Of a stretch of 64,000 nucleotides of DNA, positions 43,004-51,976 are shown in pieces. Position 1 is the stretch's first letter, and each line of letters starts with the position of its first letter. The stretch is from Amycolatopsis alkalitolerans. GTDB taxonomy: Bacteria > Actinomycetota > Actinomycetes > Mycobacteriales > Pseudonocardiaceae. Both the position numbers and the translations under genes were made by a program. The notes under the pieces are model-generated. The model worked only from the letters and a program-made list of their open reading frames with translations. It did not search any database and was not told the DNA's origin. Location of the stretch: assembly GCF_006152065.1 (NCBI RefSeq), contig NZ_VDFW01000027.1, forward strand, positions 29,545 through 93,544, read 5' to 3'.

Positions 43004-44242
43004 GTGAACAGCACCGTCTCCCGCGTTCTCGCGGCTCCCCTCACCCGGGAGTTCCGCGGTGAGCTGGTCTGGGCGCTGCTGGGTTTCCCGCCGACCCTGG
43101 TGTGCGCCGTCGTCCTGCTCGTCGGGCTGGCGCTCGGTGCCGGGTTGTCCCCGCTGTTCCTCGGCGTCCTCTTGGCGAGCGGCGTCCTGATCGCGGTGCG
43201 GAAGCTGGGCGGGCTGCACCGGCGGCTCGTCCGCAGGCTGCTGGACGCGCGGGTGGCCGATCCGCCGCCGCTCGACATGCGGCCCGGGCTGTGGCACTGG
43301 CTCCGGGCGCGGGTGGGTGACCGGGTGGCCTGGCGCGCGTTCGGCTACCTGCTCGTCCGGATACCGATGTCGCTGCTGAATCTCTGCGCCACGGGCGCGG
43401 TGCTGCTGTACGGAGCCGGCGCCGCGCTGTATCCGCTCTACTGGTTCGGCGACGGCCGCCTCCGGCCGTTGACCGACATCCAGCTGTCCTACTGGCCCGA
43501 GACCCTGCCGGTCGCGGCGCTCGGCGCCGGCCTCCTGCTCGCCCTGCCCTGGGTGCTGCACGGCCTGACGGCGATCGACCGAGTACTCGCGTTCAGCCTG
43601 CTCGGCCCCACCACGCTCATCGAACGGGTCCGCGACCTCGAACAGAGCCGCGCGAACGTGATCGAGGACGCGACCGTGTCGTTGCGCCGGATCGAACGCG
43701 ATCTGCACGACGGCGCGCAGGCCCAACTGGTCGCGCTCGCCATGAAGCTCGGTCTGGTGCAGGACGAACTCAAGGCCGGCAACATCGAACTGTCCGGAAA
43801 GCTGGTGGACGCCGCGCACCGCGACGCGAAGCAGGCACTGGCCGAACTGCGTGACCTCGCCCGCGGTATCCGGCCGCCCGCCCTCGACGCGGGGCTCGAG
43901 GTCGCGCTCACGACGCTCGCCGCGCGCAGCGCCGTCGACGTGCGGGTCCGCGTCGACCTGCCGGAACGTCTTTCGCCCGCGATGGAGACGCTGCTGTACT
44001 TCAGCGCCGCCGAACTGCTGACCAACGCCGTCAAGCACAGTGGCGCACCGGCCGTGCGGATCGAGGTGACCCCCGGCCGGCTGGTCGTGTCCGACGACGG
44101 CGCCGGTGGCGCGCGGATCACGCCGGGTGGTGGCCTGGCCGGGCTCGCCGAACGTCTCGGTACCGTGGACGGGCGGCTGGACGTCGACAGCCCGCCGGGT
44201 GGTCCGACGGTGATCACCGCGTATGCACCTGGGGGTGGCTGA
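43004..44242 (+). CDS. sensor histidine kinase (HisKA_3 type)
   Basis: About 412 aa from GTG at 43004. Residues 1-195 form a membrane sensor region with four helices in two pairs, without a large external loop. The dimerisation/phosphorylation domain has His in RIERDLHDGAQAQLVALAMK, and the HATPase domain has AELLTNAVKHSGAP and VSDDGAGGARITPGGGLAGL. It is the NarL/DesK class of kinase. It overlaps the response regulator gene (TGATG), so the two are a coupled pair. The signal is unknown. Confidence 0.9.
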   Translation: MNSTVSRVLAAPLTREFRGELVWALLGFPPTLVCAVVLLVGLALGAGLSPLFLGVLLASGVLIAVRKLGGLHRRLVRRLLDARVADPPPLDMRPGLWHWLRARVGDRVAWRAFGYLLVRIPMSLLNLCATGAVLLYGAGAALYPLYWFGDGRLRPLTDIQLSYWPETLPVAALGAGLLLALPWVLHGLTAIDRVLAFSLLGPTTLIERVRDLEQSRANVIEDATVSLRRIERDLHDGAQAQLVALAMKLGLVQDELKAGNIELSGKLVDAAHRDAKQALAELRDLARGIRPPALDAGLEVALTTLAARSAVDVRVRVDLPERLSPAMETLLYFSAAELLTNAVKHSGAPAVRIEVTPGRLVVSDDGAGGARITPGGGLAGLAERLGTVDGRLDVDSPPGGPTVITAYAPGGG

Positions 44243-44886
44243 TGCGGATCGTGGTGGCCGAGGATTCGGCGATCCTGCGAGCGGGACTGGTGGAGCTGCT
44301 GACGTTGCGGGGGCACGAGGTGCTCGCCGAGGTCAAGGACGCCGAGGCGCTGCGGCGCGCGGTCACCGGGCACCGCCCTGACGTGTCCATTGTGGATATC
44401 CGGATGCCGCCTTCGTTCACCGACGAGGGCTTGCGCGCGGCGATCGACCTTCGCCGCGAGGACCCGTCGCGGCCGGTGCTGCTGTTCTCCCAGTATGTCG
44501 AGACCTCCTACGCCGCCGAACTGCTCGCGGACCGCGCCGGCGGGGTCGGGTACCTACTCAAGGACCGGGTGGCCGACGTGCCGGAGTTCCTCGACGCGCT
44601 GCGCCGCGTCGCGGCCGGGGACACCGTGCTGGACCCGGAGGTGGTGAGCCAGTTGTTCGGTGCCACCAGGAAGGCGGCGACGCTCGACCAGCTCACCGAA
44701 CGGGAGCGCGAGGTGCTCGCGCTGATGGCGGAGGGCCGGTCGAACGGCGCGATCGCCGCGAAACTGTACCTGTCGGGGGGTTCGGTGGAGAAGTACGTGA
44801 CGCGGCTGTTCGACAAGCTCGGCCTGCCACCGTCCGAACAGGACAATCGGCGGGTGCTCGCGGTGCTGCGGTACCTTGAGTCGTGA
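44242..44886 (+). CDS. LuxR/NarL-type response regulator
   Basis: 214 aa. The receiver domain (1-120) has acidic pocket VVAEDSAILR, phospho-accepting Asp in VSIVDIRMPP and Lys in GGVGYLLKDRVAD. The C-terminal LuxR helix-turn-helix is LTEREREVLALMAEGRSNGA plus LYLSGGSVEKYVTRLFDKLG. Partner of the kinase at 43004. The stop overlaps the start of the next gene. Confidence 0.93.
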   Translation: MRIVVAEDSAILRAGLVELLTLRGHEVLAEVKDAEALRRAVTGHRPDVSIVDIRMPPSFTDEGLRAAIDLRREDPSRPVLLFSQYVETSYAAELLADRAGGVGYLLKDRVADVPEFLDALRRVAAGDTVLDPEVVSQLFGATRKAATLDQLTEREREVLALMAEGRSNGAIAAKLYLSGGSVEKYVTRLFDKLGLPPSEQDNRRVLAVLRYLES

Positions 44887-45296
44887 TGCACTCCGAAGAG
44901 ATCGAGGTCCGCACGGGCAGCACGCCGGTGGTGCACGACCTGACCAGGCGCGCCGAGTCCTTCCTCGCCGGGGCGGGCGCGGGCGACGGGCTGCTGCACG
45001 TGTGGGTGCCGCACGCCACCGCCGGCCTCGCGGTGCTGGAGACCGGTGCGGGCAGCGACGAAGACCTGCTCGCCGCGATCGACGAACTGCTGCCGCGTGA
45101 GAACCGCTGGCGCCACCAGCACGGCAGCCGTGGCCACGGGCGGGACCACGTGCTGCCGGCCTTCCTCCCGCCGTACGCGAGCGTCCCCGTGGTCGGCGGC
45201 ACGCTCGCGCTCGGCACCTGGCAGTCGATCTGCCTCGTCGACACGAACGTCGACAATCCGGTCCGCACGGTCCGCTTCAGCTACCTCACCGGCTGA
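44886..45296 (+). CDS. YjbQ/UPF0047 family protein
   Basis: 136 aa from ATG at 44886 (a GTG three bases earlier is possible). It matches the small single-domain YjbQ fold: WVPHATAGLAVLETGAGSDE, then HQHGSRGHGRDHVLPAFLPP and ALGTWQSICLVDTN. The conserved His residues resemble a metal or phosphate site. Members have weak thiamine-phosphate synthase activity, but their physiological role is unsettled. It is translationally coupled to the response regulator. The 3' end overlaps the convergent gene by 11 bases. Confidence 0.85.
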   Translation: MHSEEIEVRTGSTPVVHDLTRRAESFLAGAGAGDGLLHVWVPHATAGLAVLETGAGSDEDLLAAIDELLPRENRWRHQHGSRGHGRDHVLPAFLPPYASVPVVGGTLALGTWQSICLVDTNVDNPVRTVRFSYLTG

Positions 45297-46251
45297 GCGA
45301 CTCGACCGGAGCCCTGACCACGGTGGGCTTGGGCTGCTCGGGCGCCCGGCCCGGCCAGACGAGCACGATGAGCCCGGCGACCAGCAGCGCGCCGAGCACC
45401 CACAGCGCGGGTGCCACGTCGGGTGCGCCCGGGGTGCCCTGCAGGATGCTGCGCATGCCCTCGGTGGAGAAGCGGAACGGGGTCCACGACCACAGGGCGT
45501 ACTTGTAGGCCGGGTTCAGCAGTTCCGGCACCAGCCCGGCGACGGCGGGCGCGAGCAGGTACAGCGGGGCCAGGATGGCCATCGCGCCGAGTCCCATCAG
45601 GCGCATCAGCGCGCCCTGGATCGCGGCGAACGCGGTCGCCACGAGGAACATGAAGCCCAGCACGTCCCAGCCCACCGGCAGGCTCGAATCCCACAGTTTC
45701 AGGAAACCGGCGAGCACGGCGGTCATCAGCACCCCGCTCCCGAGCACACGTAGCAGCCGCGCGCCCAGCGTGACGGGGCGGCCCGCGCGGCGCGCGGTCA
45801 CGATCAGCAGGGCACCGGCGGCGAGCGAACCGAGCCAGCACAGGATGCTCACCGCGAGCGGCGCGACCCGCCCGGCCGAACTCGCCGGGTGCACGGTCTC
45901 GACCTCGGCCGGCGCCGCGGCCAGCGTCAGGATCTGCTCCACGATCTGGGTGCCGGCGGGGTTGATCGCACCGGACACGACGATCTTGTTCGGCCGGCCG
46001 AGTTCAAGGATCGCGTAGACCTTCTTGTCGTCGAGCAGTTTCCGGGCCTCGTCCGGAGTGGTGATCCGCCAGGACAGCGTGCCGCCGCCCTGGGTCGCGA
46101 CGTGTTCGGCGGCGGGACGCAGCTGCGGTGGCGCGGTGACCGCGACGGGCAGATCGCGCGGGTTCGCGGTGGCCTGGACGCCGACCGTCACCAGCCCCAG
46201 CGCGATCGCGACCACGGCACCGGCCAGCGCCGCGAGCGAGGCCAGCTTCAT
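45286..46251 (-). CDS. membrane protein resembling YhgE/Pip or ABC-2 permeases
   Basis: 321 aa. One N-terminal helix (LAALAGAVVAIALGLVTVGV) is followed by an external domain of about 110 residues with DEARKLLDDKKVYAILEL, then five hydrophobic segments (about 150-305). This layout matches the DUF3533/YhgE-type half of ABC-2 exporters, but no ATPase gene is adjacent. A Pro-rich cytoplasmic tail ends it. The substrate is unknown; it is divergent from the HAD hydrolase gene. Confidence 0.65.
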   Translation of the reverse strand: MKLASLAALAGAVVAIALGLVTVGVQATANPRDLPVAVTAPPQLRPAAEHVATQGGGTLSWRITTPDEARKLLDDKKVYAILELGRPNKIVVSGAINPAGTQIVEQILTLAAAPAEVETVHPASSAGRVAPLAVSILCWLGSLAAGALLIVTARRAGRPVTLGARLLRVLGSGVLMTAVLAGFLKLWDSSLPVGWDVLGFMFLVATAFAAIQGALMRLMGLGAMAILAPLYLLAPAVAGLVPELLNPAYKYALWSWTPFRFSTEGMRSILQGTPGAPDVAPALWVLGALLVAGLIVLVWPGRAPEQPKPTVVRAPVESLSR

Positions 46252-46314
46252 GGTTCTCTCCTTATTCTTCGAGCGTTGAATTTGATCTCAAGGTAGGCCC
46301 CGTCCTGCCCGAAG

Positions 46315-46328
46315 TCAACACATGTTGA
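46315..46328. promoter_or_regulatory. palindrome in the membrane protein-HAD divergent promoter
   Basis: TCAACA and TGTTGA form a perfect inverted repeat around CA. A second, looser pair (TTGA at 46276, TCAA at 46288) lies closer to the leftward gene. The shape fits a TetR- or MarR-type operator; no such gene is adjacent. Confidence 0.35.
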
Positions 46329-46354
46329 AAAACCCACCCGGTACGGTCGTCTTC

Positions 46355-47038
46355 GTGAGCGAGCGACTGGTGTTGTGGGACATCGACCAGACCCTGATCG
46401 ACCTGCGCGGCGCGGGCAGCGAGTGGTACGCACGGGTGCTGCCGGAGGTCACCGGCGTGACCTTCACCGGGATGCCACCGTTCTTCGGGCGCACCGAACT
46501 GGCGATCACGTCCGAACTGCTGAAGCTGCACGGCATCGAGCCGGACGAGGAGACCGTGAAGAAGGTGTGGGCGGGTCTCGTGACCGCGTCCGAACAGGCC
46601 CTCCCGACGCTGGCGTCACGTGGCGTCGCGCTGCCGGGCGCCGCCGCCGCGCTGACCACGCTGGCCGGCACGGCGGTGCAGTCGCTGGTCACCGGTAACC
46701 TGCGCGAGGTCTCGTGGCACAAGCTGACCGCGTTCGGCCTGCACGAGCACCTGGACTTCGAGGTCGGCGGCTACGGCTCGATCTCGGCACACCGGCCGGA
46801 TCTGGTCGCGCACGCGGTGTCGCTCGCCGGGGCGCGGCACAGCCCGTTCGCCCCGGACGCGGTGGTCGTCATCGGCGACACGCCGCACGACGTCGACGCC
46901 GCCCTCGCCCACGGCGCGAAGGCAGTCGGCGTCGCGACAGGCCGTTTCGACGCGTCCACCCTGCGCGAGGCGGGCGCGCACATCGTGTTCGCCGACCTGT
47001 CCGACACCGCCGCGGTAGTCGACGCCGTGCTCGGCTAG
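46355..47038 (+). CDS. HAD-superfamily phosphatase
   Basis: About 227 aa from GTG at 46355, which puts motif I close to the N-terminus as usual; ATG at 46322 is an alternative. Motif I is LWDIDQTLID (nucleophile Asp, then acid/base Asp), motif II is SLVTGN, and motif IV is VVVIGDTPHDVDAAL, with a helical cap in between. It is probably a phosphoglycolate-phosphatase-like hydrolase of small phosphorylated metabolites. Transcribed alone. Confidence 0.83.
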   Translation: MSERLVLWDIDQTLIDLRGAGSEWYARVLPEVTGVTFTGMPPFFGRTELAITSELLKLHGIEPDEETVKKVWAGLVTASEQALPTLASRGVALPGAAAALTTLAGTAVQSLVTGNLREVSWHKLTAFGLHEHLDFEVGGYGSISAHRPDLVAHAVSLAGARHSPFAPDAVVVIGDTPHDVDAALAHGAKAVGVATGRFDASTLREAGAHIVFADLSDTAAVVDAVLG

Positions 47039-47104
47039 AAGACCGCGCGGCCCTTGACGAGGCCGAATGCCGCCGTGGCCGCGCCGGGGACTTTCAGCGG
47101 TTTC

Positions 47105-48856
47105 TCAGCTGCGGACGAGCTTCACCAGGTGCGTCACGGCGTCGTCGACCGGGATCTCCTGGCGCTCGCCGGACGCGCGGTCCTTGACCTCGACCACGCC
47201 CTTCGCCAGCCCGCGGCCGACGACGAGGATGGTCGGCACGCCGATCAGCTCGGCGTCGGCGAACTTCACGCCCGGGGTGGCCTTGCGGTCGTCCAGGAGC
47301 ACCCGGACCCCGGCCGCGTCGAGTTCGGCGGCCAGCTTCTCCGCACCCGCGAACACGGACTCGTCCTTGCCCGCGATGACCACGTGCAGGTCCGCGGGCG
47401 CCACCGAACGTGGCCACACCAGGCCCAGCTCGTCGTGGTACTGCTCGGCGACCACGGCGACCAGCCGCGAGACACCGACGCCGTAGGAGCCCATGGTGAT
47501 CCGGATCGGCTTCGAGTCGGCGCCGAGCGCGTCCACCTCGAACGCGTCGGTGTACTTGCGGCCCAGCTGGAAGATGTGCCCGATCTCGATCCCGCGCGCC
47601 GCCACGAGCGTGCCGTGGCCGTCGGGTGAGGCGTCGCCCTCGCGGACCTCGGCCGCTTCGACCGTGCCGTCGGGGGTGAAGTCCCGGCCCGCGACCAGAT
47701 CCACCACGTGGTGATCGGCCTTGTCCGCACCCGTCACCCACGCGGTCCCGGTGACGATCCGGGGGTCGACGAGATACCGGACCCCGTTGTCCTGCAAGGC
47801 TTTCGGACCGATGTAGCCCTTGACGAGGAACGGGTTCGCGGTGAAGTCGGCCTCCTCGAGCAGCGCGACCTCGGCGGGCTCGAGCGACGCTTCGAGCCGC
47901 TTCTGATCGACCTCGCGGTCACCGGGGACACCGATGCCGAGGATCTCCCACTCCTTCTCGCCGGGCTGACGGATCTTCACCATCACGTTCTTGAGCGTGT
48001 CCGCGGCGGTGAAGGTGCGGCCGAGGCCGGTCTTCGTGTTGAGGTAGTCGACCAGCGTCGCGATGGTCGGGGTGCCCGGCGTGTGGTGGACCTGCGCTTC
48101 GGGCAACCCGTCGAGCGAACGAGCGGGCGGCGCCGGCGTCACGACGGCCTCGACGTTGGCCGCGAAGCCCGATTCGGTGCTGCGGACGTAGGTGTCTTCG
48201 CCGGTCTCCGCGATGGCGAGGAACTCCTCGGAGGCCGAGCCGCCCATCGCGCCGGAGGTGGCGGCGACGATGACGTACTCGAGGCCGAGCCGTTCGAAGA
48301 TCTTGATGTACGCGTCGCGGTGCAGCCCGTACGAGCGCGCCAGGCCGTCGTCGTCGAGGTCGAAGGAGTAGGAGTCCTTCATGACGAATTCGCGGCCGCG
48401 CAGGATGCCGGCGCGGGGGCGCGCCTCGTCGCGGTACTTGGTCTGGATCTGGTACAGGATGACCGGGTAGTCCTTGTAGGAGCTGTACTCGCCCTTCACG
48501 GTGAGCGCGAACAGTTCCTCGTGCGTGGGGCCGAGCAGGTAGTCGGCACCCTTGCGGTCCTTCAGACGGAACAGGGCGTCGCCGTACTCGGTCCAGCGGC
48601 CGGTCTTCTCGTACGGCTCGCGGGGCAGCAGCGCGGGGAACTGGATCTCCTGTGCGCCCATCGCCTCCATCTCTTCGCGCACCACGCGCTCGATGTTGCG
48701 CAGGACCCGCAGGCCCAGCGGCAGCCAGGAGTACCCGCCCGGGGCCACGCGGCGGACGTAGCCGGCGCGCACCAGCAGCTTGTGGCTGGGCACTTCGGCG
48801 TCCGCCGGGTCCTCACGCAGGGTGCGAAGGAACAGCGACGACATCCTGGTGATCAC
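47105..48856 (-). CDS. proS: prolyl-tRNA synthetase
   Basis: About 583 aa from GTG at 48856, seven bases after GAGGAG; this agrees in length with mycobacterial ProS. It is a class II enzyme: motif 1 region [20 protein letters not shown], motif 2 [20 protein letters not shown] and motif 3 [18 protein letters not shown]. An insertion domain of about 180 residues between motifs 2 and 3 (bacterial type) would edit Ala-tRNA. The C-terminal anticodon-binding domain ends [18 protein letters not shown]. Essential for translation. Confidence 0.96.
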   Translation of the reverse strand: MITRMSSLFLRTLREDPADAEVPSHKLLVRAGYVRRVAPGGYSWLPLGLRVLRNIERVVREEMEAMGAQEIQFPALLPREPYEKTGRWTEYGDALFRLKDRKGADYLLGPTHEELFALTVKGEYSSYKDYPVILYQIQTKYRDEARPRAGILRGREFVMKDSYSFDLDDDGLARSYGLHRDAYIKIFERLGLEYVIVAATSGAMGGSASEEFLAIAETGEDTYVRSTESGFAANVEAVVTPAPPARSLDGLPEAQVHHTPGTPTIATLVDYLNTKTGLGRTFTAADTLKNVMVKIRQPGEKEWEILGIGVPGDREVDQKRLEASLEPAEVALLEEADFTANPFLVKGYIGPKALQDNGVRYLVDPRIVTGTAWVTGADKADHHVVDLVAGRDFTPDGTVEAAEVREGDASPDGHGTLVAARGIEIGHIFQLGRKYTDAFEVDALGADSKPIRITMGSYGVGVSRLVAVVAEQYHDELGLVWPRSVAPADLHVVIAGKDESVFAGAEKLAAELDAAGVRVLLDDRKATPGVKFADAELIGVPTILVVGRGLAKGVVEVKDRASGERQEIPVDDAVTHLVKLVRS

Positions 48857-48939
48857 TGGGGTACTCCTCGGGCTAGCGCGCGGGCGCTGATAAACGACCA
48901 GCCCAGCGTAGTCAACCCCCACCGGGGTTCCGCATCCGG

Positions 48940-49680
48940 TTATCGCGGCAGCAGCGCGGCCAGCTCACGGGCGGCCGCGCGCAGGGCGGGGACGAAGCCT
49001 TCGAGTTCGGCGACGGAGAGCCGGTACGCGGGCCCGGCGGTGGACAGTGCGGCGATCGCGACCCCGTCCGGACCGCAGATGGGCACGCCCACTGCCCGGA
49101 TGCCCGCCTCGTGCTCCTCGTCGGCGACCGCGAAACCCTTACGCCGCACCGAGTCGATCTCCGCGGCGAACGCCGCGCGCGAGGTGATCGTGCGCGGCCC
49201 GAGCGGGGTCAGCTCAAGGGAGGCCACCAGTTGCTCGCGCTGCGACGCGAACGCGACCAGGCATTTGCCCATCGACGTGCAGTGCAGCGGCCCGCGCTCC
49301 CCCGGCTCGCCGCGGATCTGCAGCCGCTGCCGCCCCTGCACGGCGTGCACGTACACCTGATTGTGCCCGTCGAGTACGGACATCAGCGTCGGCTCGCCCG
49401 TCTCGTCCGACAGCGCCTGCATCACCGGCAGCGCGACGCCCGCGAACCCGCGTGCCTGCGACACGTGCTGCCCCAGCTCGAACAGCCGCAACCCCAGCGA
49501 GTACCGCTTGGACGCCGGGTCACTGCGCGCGAATCCTTCCCCCTGCAGGGAGCTGAGCAGGCGGTGCGTGGTGCTCACCGGATAGCCGGCGATGCGCGAC
49601 AGCTCGGACAGGGCGACACCCTCGGGGTAGCTCCCGAGCACCGACAGCAGGCGCAGCGCCTTGCCGACCATGTCCGCCAT
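48940..49680 (-). CDS. IclR-family regulator of the adjacent MFS/hydroxyacid operon
   Basis: About 246 aa from ATG at 49680, with AAGGGG upstream. The winged helix has [20 protein letters not shown] and [17 protein letters not shown]. The effector domain includes [18 protein letters not shown] and the C-terminal [17 protein letters not shown]. It is divergent from the MFS gene at 49788; a perfect GTTTTC-N9-GAAAAC repeat lies in the 107-base gap. A small organic acid ligand is plausible. Confidence 0.88.
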   Translation of the reverse strand: MADMVGKALRLLSVLGSYPEGVALSELSRIAGYPVSTTHRLLSSLQGEGFARSDPASKRYSLGLRLFELGQHVSQARGFAGVALPVMQALSDETGEPTLMSVLDGHNQVYVHAVQGRQRLQIRGEPGERGPLHCTSMGKCLVAFASQREQLVASLELTPLGPRTITSRAAFAAEIDSVRRKGFAVADEEHEAGIRAVGVPICGPDGVAIAALSTAGPAYRLSVAELEGFVPALRAAARELAALLPR

Positions 49681-49740
49681 AACACCCCTTGACGCACCGA
49701 GCCCGGCGAAGCACACTCGACTCCACCGCATCGCGGAACA

Positions 49741-49761
49741 GTTTTCCACATTATAGAAAAC
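49741..49761. promoter_or_regulatory. inverted repeat GTTTTC-N9-GAAAAC, candidate IclR operator
   Basis: A perfect 6+6 repeat with an AT-rich nine-base centre, 60 bases upstream of the IclR start and 26 bases before the MFS start. Size and position suit an IclR dimer site controlling both genes. Confidence 0.5.
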
Positions 49762-49787
49762 ACGTCAACGGCGACAGGAGAACCCGG

Positions 49788-51077
49788 ATGAACACCGTCG
49801 AGCAGACGGGTGCGGCCAGTCTCGGTCGCCAGCGCTGGCTGCGCCTGATCCCGATCGTCTTCGTCACCTACAGCCTCGCCTACCTGGACCGGTCGAACTT
49901 CTCGATCGCCACGGCCGGGGGCATGGGCAAGGACCTGCACATCACCAGTGCGACGTCGGGGCTGATCGCCGCGTCGTTCTTCCTGGGCTACTTCCTGCTC
50001 CAGATCCCCGGGGTGCTCTACGCCGACCGCCGCAGCGTCCGGAGCCTGATCTTCTGGTCGGTGCTGGCCTGGGGCGTCCTCGCGACGCTGCAGGGCCTGC
50101 TCAGTTCGGTGGCGGCGCTGATCGTGGTGCGTTTCCTGCTGGGCGCGGTCGAGGCCGCCGTGCTGCCCGCGCTGGTCGTGCTGCTCGCCCGCTGGTTCAG
50201 CAAGGCCGAGCGCGGGCGCGCGAACGCCTTCCTCATCCTCGGCAACCCGGTCACCGTGCTGTGGCTGTCGGCCTTATCCGGGTACCTGGTCGAGGCGACG
50301 TCGTGGCGCGGCATGTTCGTCGTCGAGGGCGTGCCGGCCCTCATCTGGGCGTTCTACTTCCGCGCGAAAGTGCGGGACCGGCCCGCCGACACCTCGTGGC
50401 TGGCGCAGGACGAGCGGAACGCCATCGAGCAGGCGATCGCGAGCGAGCAGGCCGAACTCGAACGCGCCGGCAAGCCCCGTCGCCCGCTGCTGGAAGCCCT
50501 CAAGTCACCGGCGGTGCTGGTGCTCTCCGTGCAGTACCTGCTGTGGAGTATCGGCGTGTACGGGTTCGTGTTCTGGTTGCCCTCGATCGTGAAGGCGGGC
50601 TCGTCGGCGGGGATCGGCGCGACCGGCCTGCTCTCGGCCGTCCCGTACGCGTTCGCGGTCGTGGCGATGCTGCTCAACTCGCGCGGTTCGGACCGCACCG
50701 GGATCCGGCGCCCGTACGTGTGGCCGTGGCTGCTCGGCGGCGCGGTCGCGTTCTACGGCTCGTATCTGCTGGGCAAGGACCGGTTCTGGCTCTCGTTCGC
50801 GCTGCTGATCGTCGCCGCGATCGCGCTGTACGCGCCGTACGGCCCGTTCTTCGCGATGATCTCCGAACTGCTGCCCCAGCGGACGGCCGGCGTGGCGGTG
50901 GCAGTGATCAACTCCGCAGGCGCGCTGGGTGGCTTCCTCGGCACTTATCTGGTGGGCTGGCTGAAGAACGCGACCGGCACCACGGCCGCGGCGTTCCTGA
51001 TGCTGGCCGGGACGATGGCCGCCGCCGCGGTGGTCCTGCTGCTGGTGCCGAAGACGCGAAGCGAAAGGCAGGCATGA
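49788..51077 (+). CDS. MFS transporter, anion:cation symporter type
   Basis: About 429 aa from ATG at 49788, preceded by CAGGAG. Twelve helices. TM1 contains VFVTYSLAYLDRSNFSIATA, the hallmark of the ACS family (phthalate, glucarate, tartrate and 4-hydroxyphenylacetate permeases), and YADRRSVRSL is the loop 2-3 motif. It probably imports an organic acid. It overlaps the dehydrogenase gene by four bases. Confidence 0.9.
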   Translation: MNTVEQTGAASLGRQRWLRLIPIVFVTYSLAYLDRSNFSIATAGGMGKDLHITSATSGLIAASFFLGYFLLQIPGVLYADRRSVRSLIFWSVLAWGVLATLQGLLSSVAALIVVRFLLGAVEAAVLPALVVLLARWFSKAERGRANAFLILGNPVTVLWLSALSGYLVEATSWRGMFVVEGVPALIWAFYFRAKVRDRPADTSWLAQDERNAIEQAIASEQAELERAGKPRRPLLEALKSPAVLVLSVQYLLWSIGVYGFVFWLPSIVKAGSSAGIGATGLLSAVPYAFAVVAMLLNSRGSDRTGIRRPYVWPWLLGGAVAFYGSYLLGKDRFWLSFALLIVAAIALYAPYGPFFAMISELLPQRTAGVAVAVINSAGALGGFLGTYLVGWLKNATGTTAAAFLMLAGTMAAAAVVLLLVPKTRSERQA

Positions 51078-51967
51078 CGGCCCGAGTACTGCTGCCCTGG
51101 TCCGACATCTCCGTTCCCGCCGAACTCGACACGGCCTGCTGGGACGGTTCGGGCTCGCCACCACCGGATCTGGACGGCGTCGAGTTCTACGTGCTGCCCT
51201 ACGACCAGGGCTCCGAGCCGCCGAAGCTGATCGCGCGGCTGCCCTCGCTGCGCGTGGTCCAGACCCTGTCTGCGGGGTACGACAACCTGCTGCCGCTGGT
51301 ACCCGAGGGCGTGCTGCTCGCGAACGGGCGCGGGCTGCACGACCTCAGCGTCGCCGAGCACACGCTCGCGCTGATCCTGGCCGCACAGCGGGACCTGCCG
51401 CGCTGGTTCGCGCAGCAGCGGGCCGGCTCGTGGGCTCGCGAGCACACGCGGTCGCTGGCCGACTGCCGGGTGCTGCTGGTCGGCTACGGCTCGATCGGCA
51501 AGGCGATCGAGCGGTACCTGGTGGCGGGTGAGGCGGAGGTGGTGCCGGTCGCGAGCACCGCGCGGGCGGGGGTGCACGGCATCGCCGAACTGGCGGGGCT
51601 GCTGCCGTCGGCGGACATCGTCGTCCTGGTGCTGCCCGACGCCCCGCGGACGCGGGGCCTCATCGGCCCCGCCGAACTGGCCGCGTTGCCCGACGCGGCG
51701 CTGGTGGTGAACGTCGGCCGGGGCACGGCCGTCGATACCGACGCGCTCACGGCCGAGGTCGCAGGCGGCCGCCTGCGCGCCGCGATCGACGTGGTGGACC
51801 CGGAGCCACTACCCCCGGAACATCCTTTGTGGACCCTCGAGGGCGCGATCATCACCCCGCACGTCGCGGGCGGCTCGGCGTCCTTCCACCCCCGGGCGAA
51901 GCGGCTGGTGGAACGCCAACTCGCCCACTATGCCAAGGGTGAGACGCTGGAGAACCTGGTCGGCTAG
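51074..51967 (+). CDS. D-2-hydroxyacid dehydrogenase
   Basis: 297 aa. NAD(P)-binding motif VLLVGYGSIGKAIERYL (about residue 138). The catalytic Arg is in VVNVGRGTAVDTDAL, Glu in DVVDPEPLPPEHPLW and His in IITPHVAGG. The protein is slightly shorter than PGDH/GhrA relatives. It would interconvert a 2-keto acid and a D-2-hydroxyacid, presumably the compound imported by the co-transcribed MFS carrier. Cofactor preference is not clear. Confidence 0.9.
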   Translation: MTARVLLPWSDISVPAELDTACWDGSGSPPPDLDGVEFYVLPYDQGSEPPKLIARLPSLRVVQTLSAGYDNLLPLVPEGVLLANGRGLHDLSVAEHTLALILAAQRDLPRWFAQQRAGSWAREHTRSLADCRVLLVGYGSIGKAIERYLVAGEAEVVPVASTARAGVHGIAELAGLLPSADIVVLVLPDAPRTRGLIGPAELAALPDAALVVNVGRGTAVDTDALTAEVAGGRLRAAIDVVDPEPLPPEHPLWTLEGAIITPHVAGGSASFHPRAKRLVERQLAHYAKGETLENLVG

Positions 51968-51976
51968 GTTGATGCC

